Position numbers and translations under genes: made by a program
Part shown: one piece after another, positions 1 through 9,889 of the stretch
Numbering within the stretch: the first letter of the stretch is position 1
Layout of the letters: every line of letters starts with the position of its first letter
Notes under the pieces: model-generated
Told to the model about the DNA's origin: nothing
Database searches by the model: none
The model's input: the letters and a program-made list of their open reading frames with translations, nothing else
Source of the DNA: Frigidibacter oleivorans
Lineage (GTDB): Bacteria > Pseudomonadota > Alphaproteobacteria > Rhodobacterales > Rhodobacteraceae
Assembly (NCBI RefSeq): GCF_003993775.1
Contig: NZ_RJRZ01000024.1
Span: 1-45,766 of the forward strand
Direction of reading: 5' to 3'
DNA: 45,766 nt

Positions 1-1
1 C

Positions 2-849
<848 letters not shown>

Positions 850-853
<4 letters not shown>

Positions 854-1227
854 GCCTCTGCATCGCCGCCGGCGGCCTGCTGCTGGCGCTGGCGGCGGAG
901 CGCTTCACGCTCGACTGGACCCATTCGGTGGAGAAGATCCGCTGGCACGAGGTCTGGACCGTTTCGGAGGCGGGCCTGCGCCCGGTCGAGGCGGTGATGA
1001 CCGGCAGCGGCGCGGGGATGGAGCCGCCCGCCGGCGCGGTGTTCCGCGACGGCGGCTGGCACGCGACGCCCGACCTGCCGCCGCAACGCCTGGTCCGGCT
1101 CGCCGCCTCGGGCAAAACCGGCGCCGGATGGACCCTCTGCGCCGCCGGAACCTGCCACGAACTGGGCGCCGAACCCGGCCCCCCCGTCCTGCTCTGGAGC
1201 GCCGAGGACTGCGCCGACCCGCCCTGA
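850..1227 (+). CDS. DUF1850 family protein, TAXI-TRAP partner
   Basis: A protein of 125 residues. It starts with a short hydrophobic stretch (residues 4-16) and then carries RFTLDWTHSVEKIRWHE, matching the W-x-HSVE core of DUF1850 as I know it. DUF1850 genes commonly follow TAXI-type fused TRAP permeases, and here the ATG lies inside the permease stop (ATGA at 850-853). The hydrophobic N-terminus suggests membrane anchoring or export. There are cysteines near the C-terminus (TLCAAGTCHE and the terminal EDCADPP). The function of the family is unknown; a role in transporter assembly or substrate handling is only an inference from gene order. Confidence 0.8.
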
Positions 1228-1242
1228 GGCGTCAGGCAAGGG

Positions 1243-3117
1243 TCAGAGCGGCAGGCGCAGCCCGAACCCCGCCGTCAGCCCCGTCTCGTCCTCGTCGTCC
1301 ACGCTGGCTTCCAGCCGGGCATCGAGGATCATCCCCGAGGCGAGCCGCGTGCTCCAGCTGCCGCCGAGGCTGAAGGCGGTGCGGTCGAGGTCGTCCTCGG
1401 CGTCGAAGCTGGCCGAGGCGCCGCCGAAGCTGGCGGTGATCGCGTCGGCATCGCCCTGCTGGCCGGTGACGGCGACGAAGCCGCGCAGGCGGGTGTCGGC
1501 GTCCAGCATCATCGGCACGCCCAGTTCCAGCCGCAGGTAGCTCGATTCCACGTCGCGCCCGTCGATGCGGGTCGCGAGCGTGTCGAGGTCGTAGCCGTCG
1601 ATCTCGTGCCGGCTGAAGCCGCCTTCCAGCGCGAGGTCGAGCCCCGCCCCCGCCTCGGCCGGGCGCATGACCCAGTCGAGCCGGCCGGCCACGCCGGTCA
1701 GGGTGCCGTCGGCGCCGTCCGATCCGGCGATGTCGTCGCCCCCGGTCTCGCCGGTGAAGACGGTCGCGGCATAGCCGAAGACCGGCGTGCCGCCCGACAG
1801 GCGCAGGCCGACCAGCGTCGCCTCCAGATCGCCCGCGCCGGTCCGCGACAGGAAGCCGCCGACCTGCACGCCGCCCAGGGCGTGGTCATAGCCGATCGCG
1901 CCCGACAGCACGTCCTCGTCATCGGCGCTGCTGCCGATGCCGAAGCCCGAGGCCCAGACCCCCGCCCCCGCCGCCGCCACCAGCACCTGCCGCGACAGGC
2001 CGAAGGCGAGGTCCCGCCCCGCCCGGTCCTCGGCCGACAGCACCGCGTCATCGAGCAGCACCACCCCGGTCGCGGCCACCACCGCCGGGCCGGCCGTGGT
2101 CACCGTCTCGATCGCCGAACCGAAGGTCAGCACCTCCATGCCGGTATAGGCGATCTCCAGCGTGTCAGCGCCGTCGCCCATCTCGATCGCGCCCTCGACG
2201 ACCGACCCCTGCTGCAGGACCAGCACGTCATCGCCCGCGCCCAGATTGACCGCAGTGCCCCCGAGGCCGATCAGGCTGCCCGAGTTCACCACCGTCTGCG
2301 CGCCGGTATCGGCGGGATCGGTGTTGATCGCGATGGTGCCGCGGATCGTGCCGCTGTTGGTGACGGTGGAGGCTTCGGTGCTGGGGTCGAAGTCGATGCC
2401 GTCCTCGGAGCCCAGCGATTCGATCAGGCCGGAATTGGTGACGGTGCCGAAGTCGAGGTCGACGCCGTCCTGATCGCCGGTCGAGGTGATGCGGCCGGTA
2501 TTGGTGATGGTGGCGTTGGTGCCGGCGTTGATCGCGTCGTCCACCGCCTCGATGATCCCGTCATTGATGACCACGGCATCGGGCTGGTTGACGTTCACGC
2601 CCTCACCCGCGGCGGTGATCACGCCGGTCGCGGTATTGATGACGGTACCGCCGATTTCGGTCTGCACGCCGTCGTCGCCGCCGGTGATCGTGCCGCTGTT
2701 GATGATCGTGCCGTTGTCGTCGATGTTGACGCCGTCGCCATCGCCGCCGGTGATCGTGCCGGTATTGGTGACGGTCACGTCATTGTCGCCCTGCACCGCA
2801 TGGTCGTCGGTCGAGGACAGGGTGCCCGCATTGGTGAAGGTCACGCCATCGTCGAATTCGAAGGCCTGGGTCGCGCCGCCGTCGATGACCGCCCCGGCCA
2901 GCACCTCGATCGTCGCGTCGTCGAGCCCGTCATCGACGATGCCGGTCCCGGTGCCGGAACAGACCACGGCATCGCCATCCGCCGGGGCGTCGGGCACGCA
3001 GGCGGATTGCGCGGCAGCCACGCCCGGCAGGGCGGCGACGGCAAACAGCGCCAGCAGCGAGGTGGTGGAGGCCAAGACGGCGGCGCGGGCGGCGGCGCGG
3101 GCAGGGAACAGGGTCAA
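1243..3117 (-). CDS. Autotransporter-like outer membrane protein with repeat passenger
   Basis: A secreted protein of about 624 residues. A signal peptide (MTLFPARAAARAAVLA, then a hydrophobic core ending LPGVAAAQSA) is followed by a passenger of imperfect beta-helix-type repeats (VTNTGTITGG, IINSGTITGG, ITNTGRITS, VTNSGLIES, VTNSGTIRG), rich in D, G, T and N. The last 270 or so residues have alternating patterns of a beta-barrel (IGYDHALGGVQVGGFLSR, LRLELGVPMML). This fits an autotransporter-like adhesin or surface protein. I chose TTG at 3117 because AAGGA lies 7 bases before it and it gives a normal signal peptide. ATG codons at 3168 and 3165 are in frame but lack a ribosome site and overlap a TTGACA. 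The protein ends in Leu (RLPL) rather than the aromatic residue usual for barrel assembly. Confidence 0.75.
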   Translation of the reverse strand: MTLFPARAAARAAVLASTTSLLALFAVAALPGVAAAQSACVPDAPADGDAVVCSGTGTGIVDDGLDDATIEVLAGAVIDGGATQAFEFDDGVTFTNAGTLSSTDDHAVQGDNDVTVTNTGTITGGDGDGVNIDDNGTIINSGTITGGDDGVQTEIGGTVINTATGVITAAGEGVNVNQPDAVVINDGIIEAVDDAINAGTNATITNTGRITSTGDQDGVDLDFGTVTNSGLIESLGSEDGIDFDPSTEASTVTNSGTIRGTIAINTDPADTGAQTVVNSGSLIGLGGTAVNLGAGDDVLVLQQGSVVEGAIEMGDGADTLEIAYTGMEVLTFGSAIETVTTAGPAVVAATGVVLLDDAVLSAEDRAGRDLAFGLSRQVLVAAAGAGVWASGFGIGSSADDEDVLSGAIGYDHALGGVQVGGFLSRTGAGDLEATLVGLRLSGGTPVFGYAATVFTGETGGDDIAGSDGADGTLTGVAGRLDWVMRPAEAGAGLDLALEGGFSRHEIDGYDLDTLATRIDGRDVESSYLRLELGVPMMLDADTRLRGFVAVTGQQGDADAITASFGGASASFDAEDDLDRTAFSLGGSWSTRLASGMILDARLEASVDDEDETGLTAGFGLRLPL

Positions 3118-3215
3118 CGGATCGTCCTTCGCGAGAGTCTGGGATGGGACCCCGGTTAAGGACATCATGTCAACGAAATGTGACAAATCCCGGCCAAGTG
3201 CCGGATTTGCTGGTC

Positions 3216-4529
3216 TTATCCGGTTCGCGCAGCCGAGGCGAAGGCCCGCGCCTCGGCCGGTGCCGTGCCCGTCGACGCCGCCGGCAGCCGCAGCGACGGA
3301 AAGTCCCGCTGCACCAGCACCGGCAGGGGCTGCCCGACGGCCAGCGCCTCGGCACAGAGGGCCTTGATCCGCGCCTGCGCCTCGGGCCGCGGCATCTGGC
3401 GGGCCAGCGCGAAGCTCATCGCCTCGGCATGGATCAGCCCGCTGCCGTCATCCAGATTGCGCGCCATCGCCTCGGGCACCGGCGCGATCCGCCCGGCGAG
3501 GTCCACCGCCAGGGCCAGCGCCCGCCCGGTGGAGATGCAGAGCTGCGGCAGCACCAGCCATTCGGTGAACCAGGCCGCGCCGTCGCGTTGCTGCCGGTGC
3601 AGCCCCGCCCCCTGCATCGCGGCGGCCAGCGCCCCGACCTGCCGCGCCAGCGCCACCAGCGCCGAGGGGCCGACGGGGTTCTGCTTCTGCGGCATGGTCG
3701 AGGATCCCCCGGCCCCGGCGATCCGGATCTCGCCGATCCCGGATTGCGCCATCAGGATCAGGTCCTCGCCCAGCTTGCCCAGACTGGCGCAGAGCCCCGC
3801 CATCCAGCCGGCGAAGGCGCCGATCCGGTCGCGTTCGGCATGCCACGAGGCGCCGGGATCGGTCAGGTCCAGCGCCTCGGCCAGCGCGGCGCGGACGGCC
3901 GGCCCCTCGGGCCCCATCGCCGACAGCGTGCCGGCGGCCCCGCCCAGCGACACCACCGCCAGATCGGGCGACAGCGCCGCCAGCCGCGCCCGGTGCCGCA
4001 GGACCGGCGCTCCCCAGCCCGCCACGACCGCGCCGAAGCTGGTGGGCGTCGCCGCCTGCCCGTAGGTGCGCGCCGCCATCGGCAGGTCGGCATGGGCCTC
4101 GGCCAGATCCGCCAGCGCCGCCAGCAGCGCGGCCAGCCGCCCGTCCCACAGCATCGCCACCCGCCGCAGCCGCAGCGCCAGCGCCGTGTCGACGATGTCC
4201 TGGCTGGTCGCGCCCCAATGCAGGTATTGCGCATGGTCCGGCGCCTGCATCGCCGCGCGGAAGGCCGCGACCAGCCCCGGCACCGGCACGCCATCCGTGG
4301 CCGTGGCCCCGGCCAGCGCCGCGGGGTCGATCTGCACCTCGCGCGCGGCACGGTCGATGAAGGCCGCCGCCGTGTCGGGGATCAGCCCCAGCCGGCCCTG
4401 CACCCGCGCCAGCGCGCCCTCGACCAGCAGCATCGCCCGGATCTCGGCGCTGTCGGTGAACAGCGCCGCCGTCTCGTCATCGCCGAGAAGCCGGCGGTAA
4501 AGGGCGCTGTCGGCGGGGGCTGCGGGCAT
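3216..4529 (-). CDS. pcaB: 3-carboxy-cis,cis-muconate cycloisomerase
   Basis: A 437-residue protein of the fumarase/aspartase superfamily. The superfamily signature GSSTMPQKQNP is at residues 275-285 and the upstream catalytic-region motif HWGATSQD at 104-111. PcaB lactonises 3-carboxy-cis,cis-muconate to 4-carboxymuconolactone in the protocatechuate branch of the beta-ketoadipate pathway, in the cytoplasm. MPQKQNP together with a pcaD gene 39 bases upstream and divergent pcaQ separates it from adenylosuccinate or argininosuccinate lyases, which share the fold. The ATG at 4529 has AGGA eight bases upstream. It is probably cotranscribed with pcaD. The autotransporter gene follows on the same strand about 100 bases on. 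Confidence 0.9.
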   Translation of the reverse strand: MPAAPADSALYRRLLGDDETAALFTDSAEIRAMLLVEGALARVQGRLGLIPDTAAAFIDRAAREVQIDPAALAGATATDGVPVPGLVAAFRAAMQAPDHAQYLHWGATSQDIVDTALALRLRRVAMLWDGRLAALLAALADLAEAHADLPMAARTYGQAATPTSFGAVVAGWGAPVLRHRARLAALSPDLAVVSLGGAAGTLSAMGPEGPAVRAALAEALDLTDPGASWHAERDRIGAFAGWMAGLCASLGKLGEDLILMAQSGIGEIRIAGAGGSSTMPQKQNPVGPSALVALARQVGALAAAMQGAGLHRQQRDGAAWFTEWLVLPQLCISTGRALALAVDLAGRIAPVPEAMARNLDDGSGLIHAEAMSFALARQMPRPEAQARIKALCAEALAVGQPLPVLVQRDFPSLRLPAASTGTAPAEARAFASAARTG

Positions 4530-4568
4530 GTCGGTCCTGCGATGCGGAAGGAAGGTGGCGCGGGCCGG

Positions 4569-5348
4569 TCAGCCCGCATGGTCGGTCAGGAAGGGCCGCA
4601 GCAGCGCAGCCATGGCCTCGGGCGTCTCGACCGGCGGCAGATGGCCCGCGCCGGGGATGACGTGGAAGGACGCGCCCCCGATCAGCGCCGCCAGCGCCGC
4701 CACCTGATCCGGCGGCGCCGCGCCATCCTCGGCCCCGGCGATCACCATCACCGGCAGGTCGATGGCCCGCGCGGCCGCGGTCAGGTCGGCCCCGGCAATG
4801 GCCGCGCAGGCGGCGGCATAGCCCGCGGCCGGGGTGCGGGTCAGCATCGCCCGCCACAGCGGCAACTCCGGCCGGGCGCGGAAGCCGGGCGCGAACCAGC
4901 GATCCAGCACCGCATCGGCGATGCGGTCGATCCCCCCGGCCTCCACCGCCGCGATCCGGTCGCGCCAGCCCTCCGCCGTGCCCATCCGGGTGGCGGTGCA
5001 GGCCAGCACCAGCCCGCGCAGCAGATCGGGCCGCGCCGCCGCCAGCGCCTGCCCGATCATCCCGCCGATGGAGAGGCCGACGAAGACGACCGGCCCCGCG
5101 GCCACCGCTTCGATCAGGCGGGCGGCGTCGCGGGCCAGATCCTCGATGGCGAAGGGGGCTGCGCAATCCGACAGCCCGTGCCCGCGCAGGTCGAAGCGGA
5201 TGGCACGGTGACCCGGCAGCAGCGGCAGCACCGCGTCCCACAGGCGCAGGTCGGTTCCCAGCGAATTGGCGAAGACGATGGCGGGCGCGGCCTCCGGCCC
5301 GTCGACCCGGACATGCATCGCCCCCCAGTCCAGCGTCAGAACTTGCAC
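4569..5348 (-). CDS. pcaD: 3-oxoadipate enol-lactonase
   Basis: A 259-residue alpha/beta hydrolase. The nucleophile elbow GLSIGG puts Ser at residue 93; the acid is probably in AGAEDGAAPPD and the His in PGAGHLPPVE near the C-terminus. PcaD hydrolyses 3-oxoadipate enol-lactone to 3-oxoadipate (beta-ketoadipate). The start is GTG at 5348, with GGGAGG seven bases before it; longer in-frame extension upstream runs into the pcaQ control region and is not credible. It is the first gene of the minus-strand unit pcaD-pcaB. In many alphaproteobacteria pcaC, pcaH and pcaG lie between these two genes; here only 39 bases separate them. A related protein is encoded at 32134-32922. Confidence 0.88.
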   Translation of the reverse strand: MQVLTLDWGAMHVRVDGPEAAPAIVFANSLGTDLRLWDAVLPLLPGHRAIRFDLRGHGLSDCAAPFAIEDLARDAARLIEAVAAGPVVFVGLSIGGMIGQALAAARPDLLRGLVLACTATRMGTAEGWRDRIAAVEAGGIDRIADAVLDRWFAPGFRARPELPLWRAMLTRTPAAGYAAACAAIAGADLTAAARAIDLPVMVIAGAEDGAAPPDQVAALAALIGGASFHVIPGAGHLPPVETPEAMAALLRPFLTDHAG

Positions 5349-5412
5349 GGTGATCCTCCCGCCCATAATCTGGCACATCGAAAACCGCGGAGACAATGCC
5401 GAATGCTGCAGG
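5349..5412. promoter_or_regulatory. Divergent pcaD/pcaQ control region
   Basis: Only 64 bases lie between the pcaD start (minus strand) and the pcaQ start (plus strand). The stretch is less GC-rich than its surroundings (CATAATCTGGCACATCGAAAA). LysR-type regulators such as PcaQ usually bind in just such a divergent gap, with a T-N11-A site. I see candidate half-sites but no convincing palindrome, so the site itself is inference. Confidence 0.5.
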
Positions 5413-6351
5413 ATGGATAACCGCCCGATCATGCATCCGGCGGTGAAGCTGCGCCATATCCGTGCCTTCCTCGACATCGCGGCCGAGGGCGGGCTGACTG
5501 CCGTCGCCCGGCGGCAGGGGATCAGCCAGCCCGCCCTGTCGCGCACGCTGGCGGAACTGGAGGATCTGCTGGGCCAGCCGCTGTTCCTGCGGCAGGGCCG
5601 CCGGCTGGTCCTGACCGAGGCGGGGCAGCTGTTCCGCCGCCATGCCGCCGCCGCGATCGGCACGCTGGAGGCCGGGGCCGCCGCGCTGCAACCCGGGCAG
5701 GCGGGCAGCCTGCGCATGGGCGTGCTGCCGACCGTGGCGACGCGGTTCTTTCCACAGGTGATGCTGCGCTTTCGCGACCTGCGGCCGCAGGTCGTGCTCG
5801 CGGTCGAGACGGGGCCGCATTTCCACCTGATGCAGATGCTGCGCGACGGCGCCATCGACCTGATGGTGGGCCGCCTTCCCGGCGCACAGGAAATGGCGGG
5901 CCTGACCTTCGACCATCTCTACGAGGAAGACGTGGTGCTGGCGGCGCGGGCCGGGCATCCGCTGGCCCATCGCCCGCTGGCCGAGGCGCTGGCCCGCGTG
6001 CCGCTGATCCTGCCGCCCGCCACCGCGCTGATCCGCCCCGCGGTCGATGCCTGCCTCGCCTCGCTGGGCCTTGCCGGGCAGCGGCCCGCGGTCGAGACGG
6101 TGTCGCTGGCGCTCGGCCGCGGGCTGTGCCTCGGCTCGGACATGCTGTGGTTCATCTCGCGCGGGGTGATCGTCGACGAACTCGACCGCGGCCTGCTGGT
6201 GGAGCTGCCGCTGGGGGCGCGGTCGCTGGCCGGTGCGGTCGGGCTGACGATGCGGCAGACGGCGACCGGCCCCGACCTGGCGACGCTGGCCGATGTCGCC
6301 CGGGCCGTCGCGCGCGAACGGGCGGGCGCGCCGGGTCCGCCGGCCCCCTAG
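5413..6351 (+). CDS. pcaQ: LysR-family activator of pca genes
   Basis: A 312-residue LysR-type regulator. An N-terminal winged helix-turn-helix (about residues 12-70) includes VARRQGISQPALSRTL and the usual LGQPLFLRQGRRLVLTEAGQ wing, seen in pieces. The C-terminal part is a periplasmic-binding-like effector domain (about 95-300). PcaQ activates pcaDCHGB in response to beta-carboxymuconate or related intermediates (established in rhizobia and roseobacters). Position divergent from pcaD supports the name. I chose ATG at 5413; an in-frame ATG at 5431 is possible, and longer extensions run back into pcaD. Its stop codon shares the bases CTAG (6348-6351) with the stop of the converging GntR gene. 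Confidence 0.82.
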   Translation: MDNRPIMHPAVKLRHIRAFLDIAAEGGLTAVARRQGISQPALSRTLAELEDLLGQPLFLRQGRRLVLTEAGQLFRRHAAAAIGTLEAGAAALQPGQAGSLRMGVLPTVATRFFPQVMLRFRDLRPQVVLAVETGPHFHLMQMLRDGAIDLMVGRLPGAQEMAGLTFDHLYEEDVVLAARAGHPLAHRPLAEALARVPLILPPATALIRPAVDACLASLGLAGQRPAVETVSLALGRGLCLGSDMLWFISRGVIVDELDRGLLVELPLGARSLAGAVGLTMRQTATGPDLATLADVARAVARERAGAPGPPAP

Positions 6352-7094
6352 CCCCGCCGCGCCCGCAGCACGGCGCGATAGCGGGCCTGGCTGTTCTTCA
6401 GATGCCGGCGCATCGCGTCCCGCGCCCGGTCCTCGTCGCCATCCAGGATCGCCGCCACGATGGCCTCGTGTTCGTCGTTCAGCAGCGCGTGGTAATCGGC
6501 GGGCACCGGGCTGTCATCGCCCTCGACCACGGCCCGGCGCGGGATCACGTTCGACCCCATGAAGGCCAGAAAGTCGCGGAAGCGGGGATTGTTGCTGGCA
6601 TCGGCGATGGCGAGGTGCAGCGCGAAATCGGCATCCGCGGTGGGTTCGCCGGCCCGCGCCCGGCGCATCAGGTCGCGGTGGCATTCCACGATCCGTTCCT
6701 CCTGCGCGGGCGAGCGGCGCAGCGCCGCCAGCCCCGCCGCATCGCCCTCGACGGCGGTGCGCAGTTCCAGCATCTCGACCAGTGAGGAGACGCGGTCCAG
6801 ATCGAGGTTGCGGAACGGCGCCTCGGCGGCGGGCGGCGGGTCGAGCACGAAGACCCCCGCGCCCTGCCGCGCCTCGACCAGCCCTTCGGAACGCAACGCC
6901 GCCACCGCCTCGCGGACGACGGTGCGGCTGACGCCGAACTCCTGCGTCATCTGCGCCTCGCTCGGCAGGCGGTCGCCGGGGCGGTAGCGGCCCTTCTCGA
7001 TCTCGCCGCGGATGGCGTCGCGCAGGCGGATCACCAGCGTTCCGCCGGCCGGGGCCGGGCCGCGATGTAGGTCGGTGGGTGCCGTGCGCGCCAT
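6348..7094 (-). CDS. GntR-family (FadR/FCD type) regulator
   Basis: A 248-residue regulator. The N-terminal winged helix (about 18-80) reads GDRLPSEAQMTQEFGVSRT followed by VVREAVAALRSEGLVEARQG, the classic GntR pattern. The C-terminal FCD domain (about 95-235) is helical, with RTAVEGDAAGLAA and metal-site His candidates in DFALHLAIADAS and EHEAIVAAI. It lies directly downstream of the minus-strand aldehyde dehydrogenase gene (75 bases), so it belongs to the uronate module and probably represses it, being released by a sugar acid. The stop (TAG on the minus strand) and the pcaQ stop are read from the same CTAG. Ligand and operator are not shown by the sequence. Confidence 0.85.
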   Translation of the reverse strand: MARTAPTDLHRGPAPAGGTLVIRLRDAIRGEIEKGRYRPGDRLPSEAQMTQEFGVSRTVVREAVAALRSEGLVEARQGAGVFVLDPPPAAEAPFRNLDLDRVSSLVEMLELRTAVEGDAAGLAALRRSPAQEERIVECHRDLMRRARAGEPTADADFALHLAIADASNNPRFRDFLAFMGSNVIPRRAVVEGDDSPVPADYHALLNDEHEAIVAAILDGDEDRARDAMRRHLKNSQARYRAVLRARRG

Positions 7095-7169
7095 GCCTGC
7101 CTCTTGAACACGTCTTCGCTAGGTATCTCTGCCCCGCCCGGGCCGCAATGGGCCGGGCGGGCGGGCGCA

Positions 7170-8684
7170 TCAGCGCAGGTCTTCGGGAAGCAGCGCCGCG
7201 GGCAGGTTCTGATAGCAGACCGGGCGCAGGAAGCGGCGGATCGAAAGCGTGCCGACGCTGGTGGCGCCAAAATTGGTCGAGGCGGGATAGGGCCCGCCAT
7301 GGACCATCGCATCGGCGACCTCGACCCCGGTGGGAAAGCCGTTGGCCAGCACCCGCCCGGCCCTGGTCTCCAGGATCGGCAGCAGCGCCCGCGCCAGCGG
7401 CAGGTCGGCATCTTCCATCTGCAGCGTCGCGGTCAGCTGGCCCTGCAGCCCCTGCGCGAGGCCGATCATGTCGGCCTCGGACCCGGTGCGCACCACCAGG
7501 CCCAGCGGGCCGAAGACCTCTTCCCCCAGCGTGTGATCGGCGAGGAAGGCCTCGGCCCCGATCTCGTAAAGATTGGGGCTGGCCGTGCGCCCGGCGCTGT
7601 CGGTGACATGGACGGGGCGCACCGCATTGCGGCTGTCGAAACGGTCCTTGCCCGCGCGATAGGCTTGGGCGATGCCGTCGGTCAGCATGGTCTGCGCCGG
7701 CACCGCCCGCAGCGCCGCGGCGGTTGCCTCGACGAAGGCGTCGCCATCGGCCCCTGCCGGCACCGCGGCGATGCCGGGATTGGTGCAGAACTGGCCCGCG
7801 CCCATGGTCAGCGACCCGGCCCAGCCCTGCCCCAGCGCCGCCGGCCGCGCCGCCAGCGCCCCCGGCAGCACGAACATCGGGTTGACCGAGCCCAGCTCGC
7901 CGAAGAAGGGGATCGGTTCCGGCCGTGCGGCGCAGAGGTCGAAGAGCGCCCGCCCCCCGGCCAGCGACCCGGTGAAGCCCACCGCCCTGATGCGGGGGTC
8001 GGTCACCAGCGCCTCGCCCACCCGGCGGTCGCCGCCCTGGATCAGGCCGAAGACGCCGGCGGGCATCCCCGTGCGGCCGACGGCGGCGCGGATCGCCTCG
8101 GCCACGATCTTGCCGGTCCCGGGATGGGCGGAATGCCCCTTCACCACCACCGGGCAGCCCGCGGCCAGCGCCGCCGCGGTGTCGCCCCCCGCGGTGGAGA
8201 AGGCGAGCGGGAAGTTCGAGGCGCCGAATACCGCCACCGGCCCGATCGGGCGCTGCATCATCCGCAAGTCCGGCCGGGGCAGCGGCTGGCGGTCCGGCAG
8301 CGCCGGATCGTGGCGACGGTCGAGATAGGCGCCGTCGCGGATGTGGCTCGCGAACAGCCGCAGCTGCCCGATGGTGCGGCCGCGCTCGCCCTCCAGCCGT
8401 GCGGCGGGCAGGCCGGTCTCCTGCGTTCCGATCCCGGTGATGGCCTCGGCGCGGGCCTCGATCTCCTCGGCGATGGCGTCGAGGAACGCCGCGCGCGCGG
8501 CCCGGCTGGTGGCGGCGAAGGCGGGAAAGGCCGCCTCGGCCGCCGCGCAGGCCCGGGCAACGAGCGCGGGTGTGCCTGCGGAAAACGCGTGCGACGGCCC
8601 TTCGGCGGGGGAGGAGTCGAAGGTCGCCTCGCCCGCGATCCAGCCGCCGGCGATCAGGTGCCGGCCATGGGGGGTGAAGGTCAT
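7170..8684 (-). CDS. 2,5-dioxovalerate (alpha-ketoglutarate semialdehyde) dehydrogenase
   Basis: A 504-residue aldehyde dehydrogenase. The catalytic Cys is residue 300 (GAGQFCTNPG) and the general base Glu is residue 263 (FFGELGSVNP). The cofactor region includes FGASNFPLAFS and VVKGHSAHPGTG; the Lys-Gly-His-Ser run is typical of the NADP-preferring KGSADH-III group. It oxidises 2-oxoglutarate semialdehyde to 2-oxoglutarate, the last step of non-phosphorylative sugar-acid breakdown, taking the product of KdgD (encoded divergently). I start at ATG 8684, with AAGGAG eight bases before; a further 30 codons upstream are open but contain no family similarity. Confidence 0.87.
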   Translation of the reverse strand: MTFTPHGRHLIAGGWIAGEATFDSSPAEGPSHAFSAGTPALVARACAAAEAAFPAFAATSRAARAAFLDAIAEEIEARAEAITGIGTQETGLPAARLEGERGRTIGQLRLFASHIRDGAYLDRRHDPALPDRQPLPRPDLRMMQRPIGPVAVFGASNFPLAFSTAGGDTAAALAAGCPVVVKGHSAHPGTGKIVAEAIRAAVGRTGMPAGVFGLIQGGDRRVGEALVTDPRIRAVGFTGSLAGGRALFDLCAARPEPIPFFGELGSVNPMFVLPGALAARPAALGQGWAGSLTMGAGQFCTNPGIAAVPAGADGDAFVEATAAALRAVPAQTMLTDGIAQAYRAGKDRFDSRNAVRPVHVTDSAGRTASPNLYEIGAEAFLADHTLGEEVFGPLGLVVRTGSEADMIGLAQGLQGQLTATLQMEDADLPLARALLPILETRAGRVLANGFPTGVEVADAMVHGGPYPASTNFGATSVGTLSIRRFLRPVCYQNLPAALLPEDLR

Positions 8685-9887
<1,203 letters not shown>

Positions 9888-9889
9888 TC

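Noticed and set aside
2300-2880. CRISPR or tandem DNA repeat array in the autotransporter gene
   Set aside because: The similarity is at the protein level (NTGTI-type repeats) with varied spacing and sequence; no exact DNA repeat unit recurs at regular intervals.
1606-3367. Plus-strand open frames opposite the autotransporter gene
   Set aside because: The products are compositionally biased (runs of Ala, Asp, Gly, Arg, or Pro, Ser, Val), with no ribosome site or family pattern, and mirror the repeats of the sense gene.
3144-5420. A plus-strand open frame of about 750 codons opposite pcaB and pcaD
   Set aside because: Antisense to two recognised enzymes; the product is Arg/Gln/Gly-rich without motifs.
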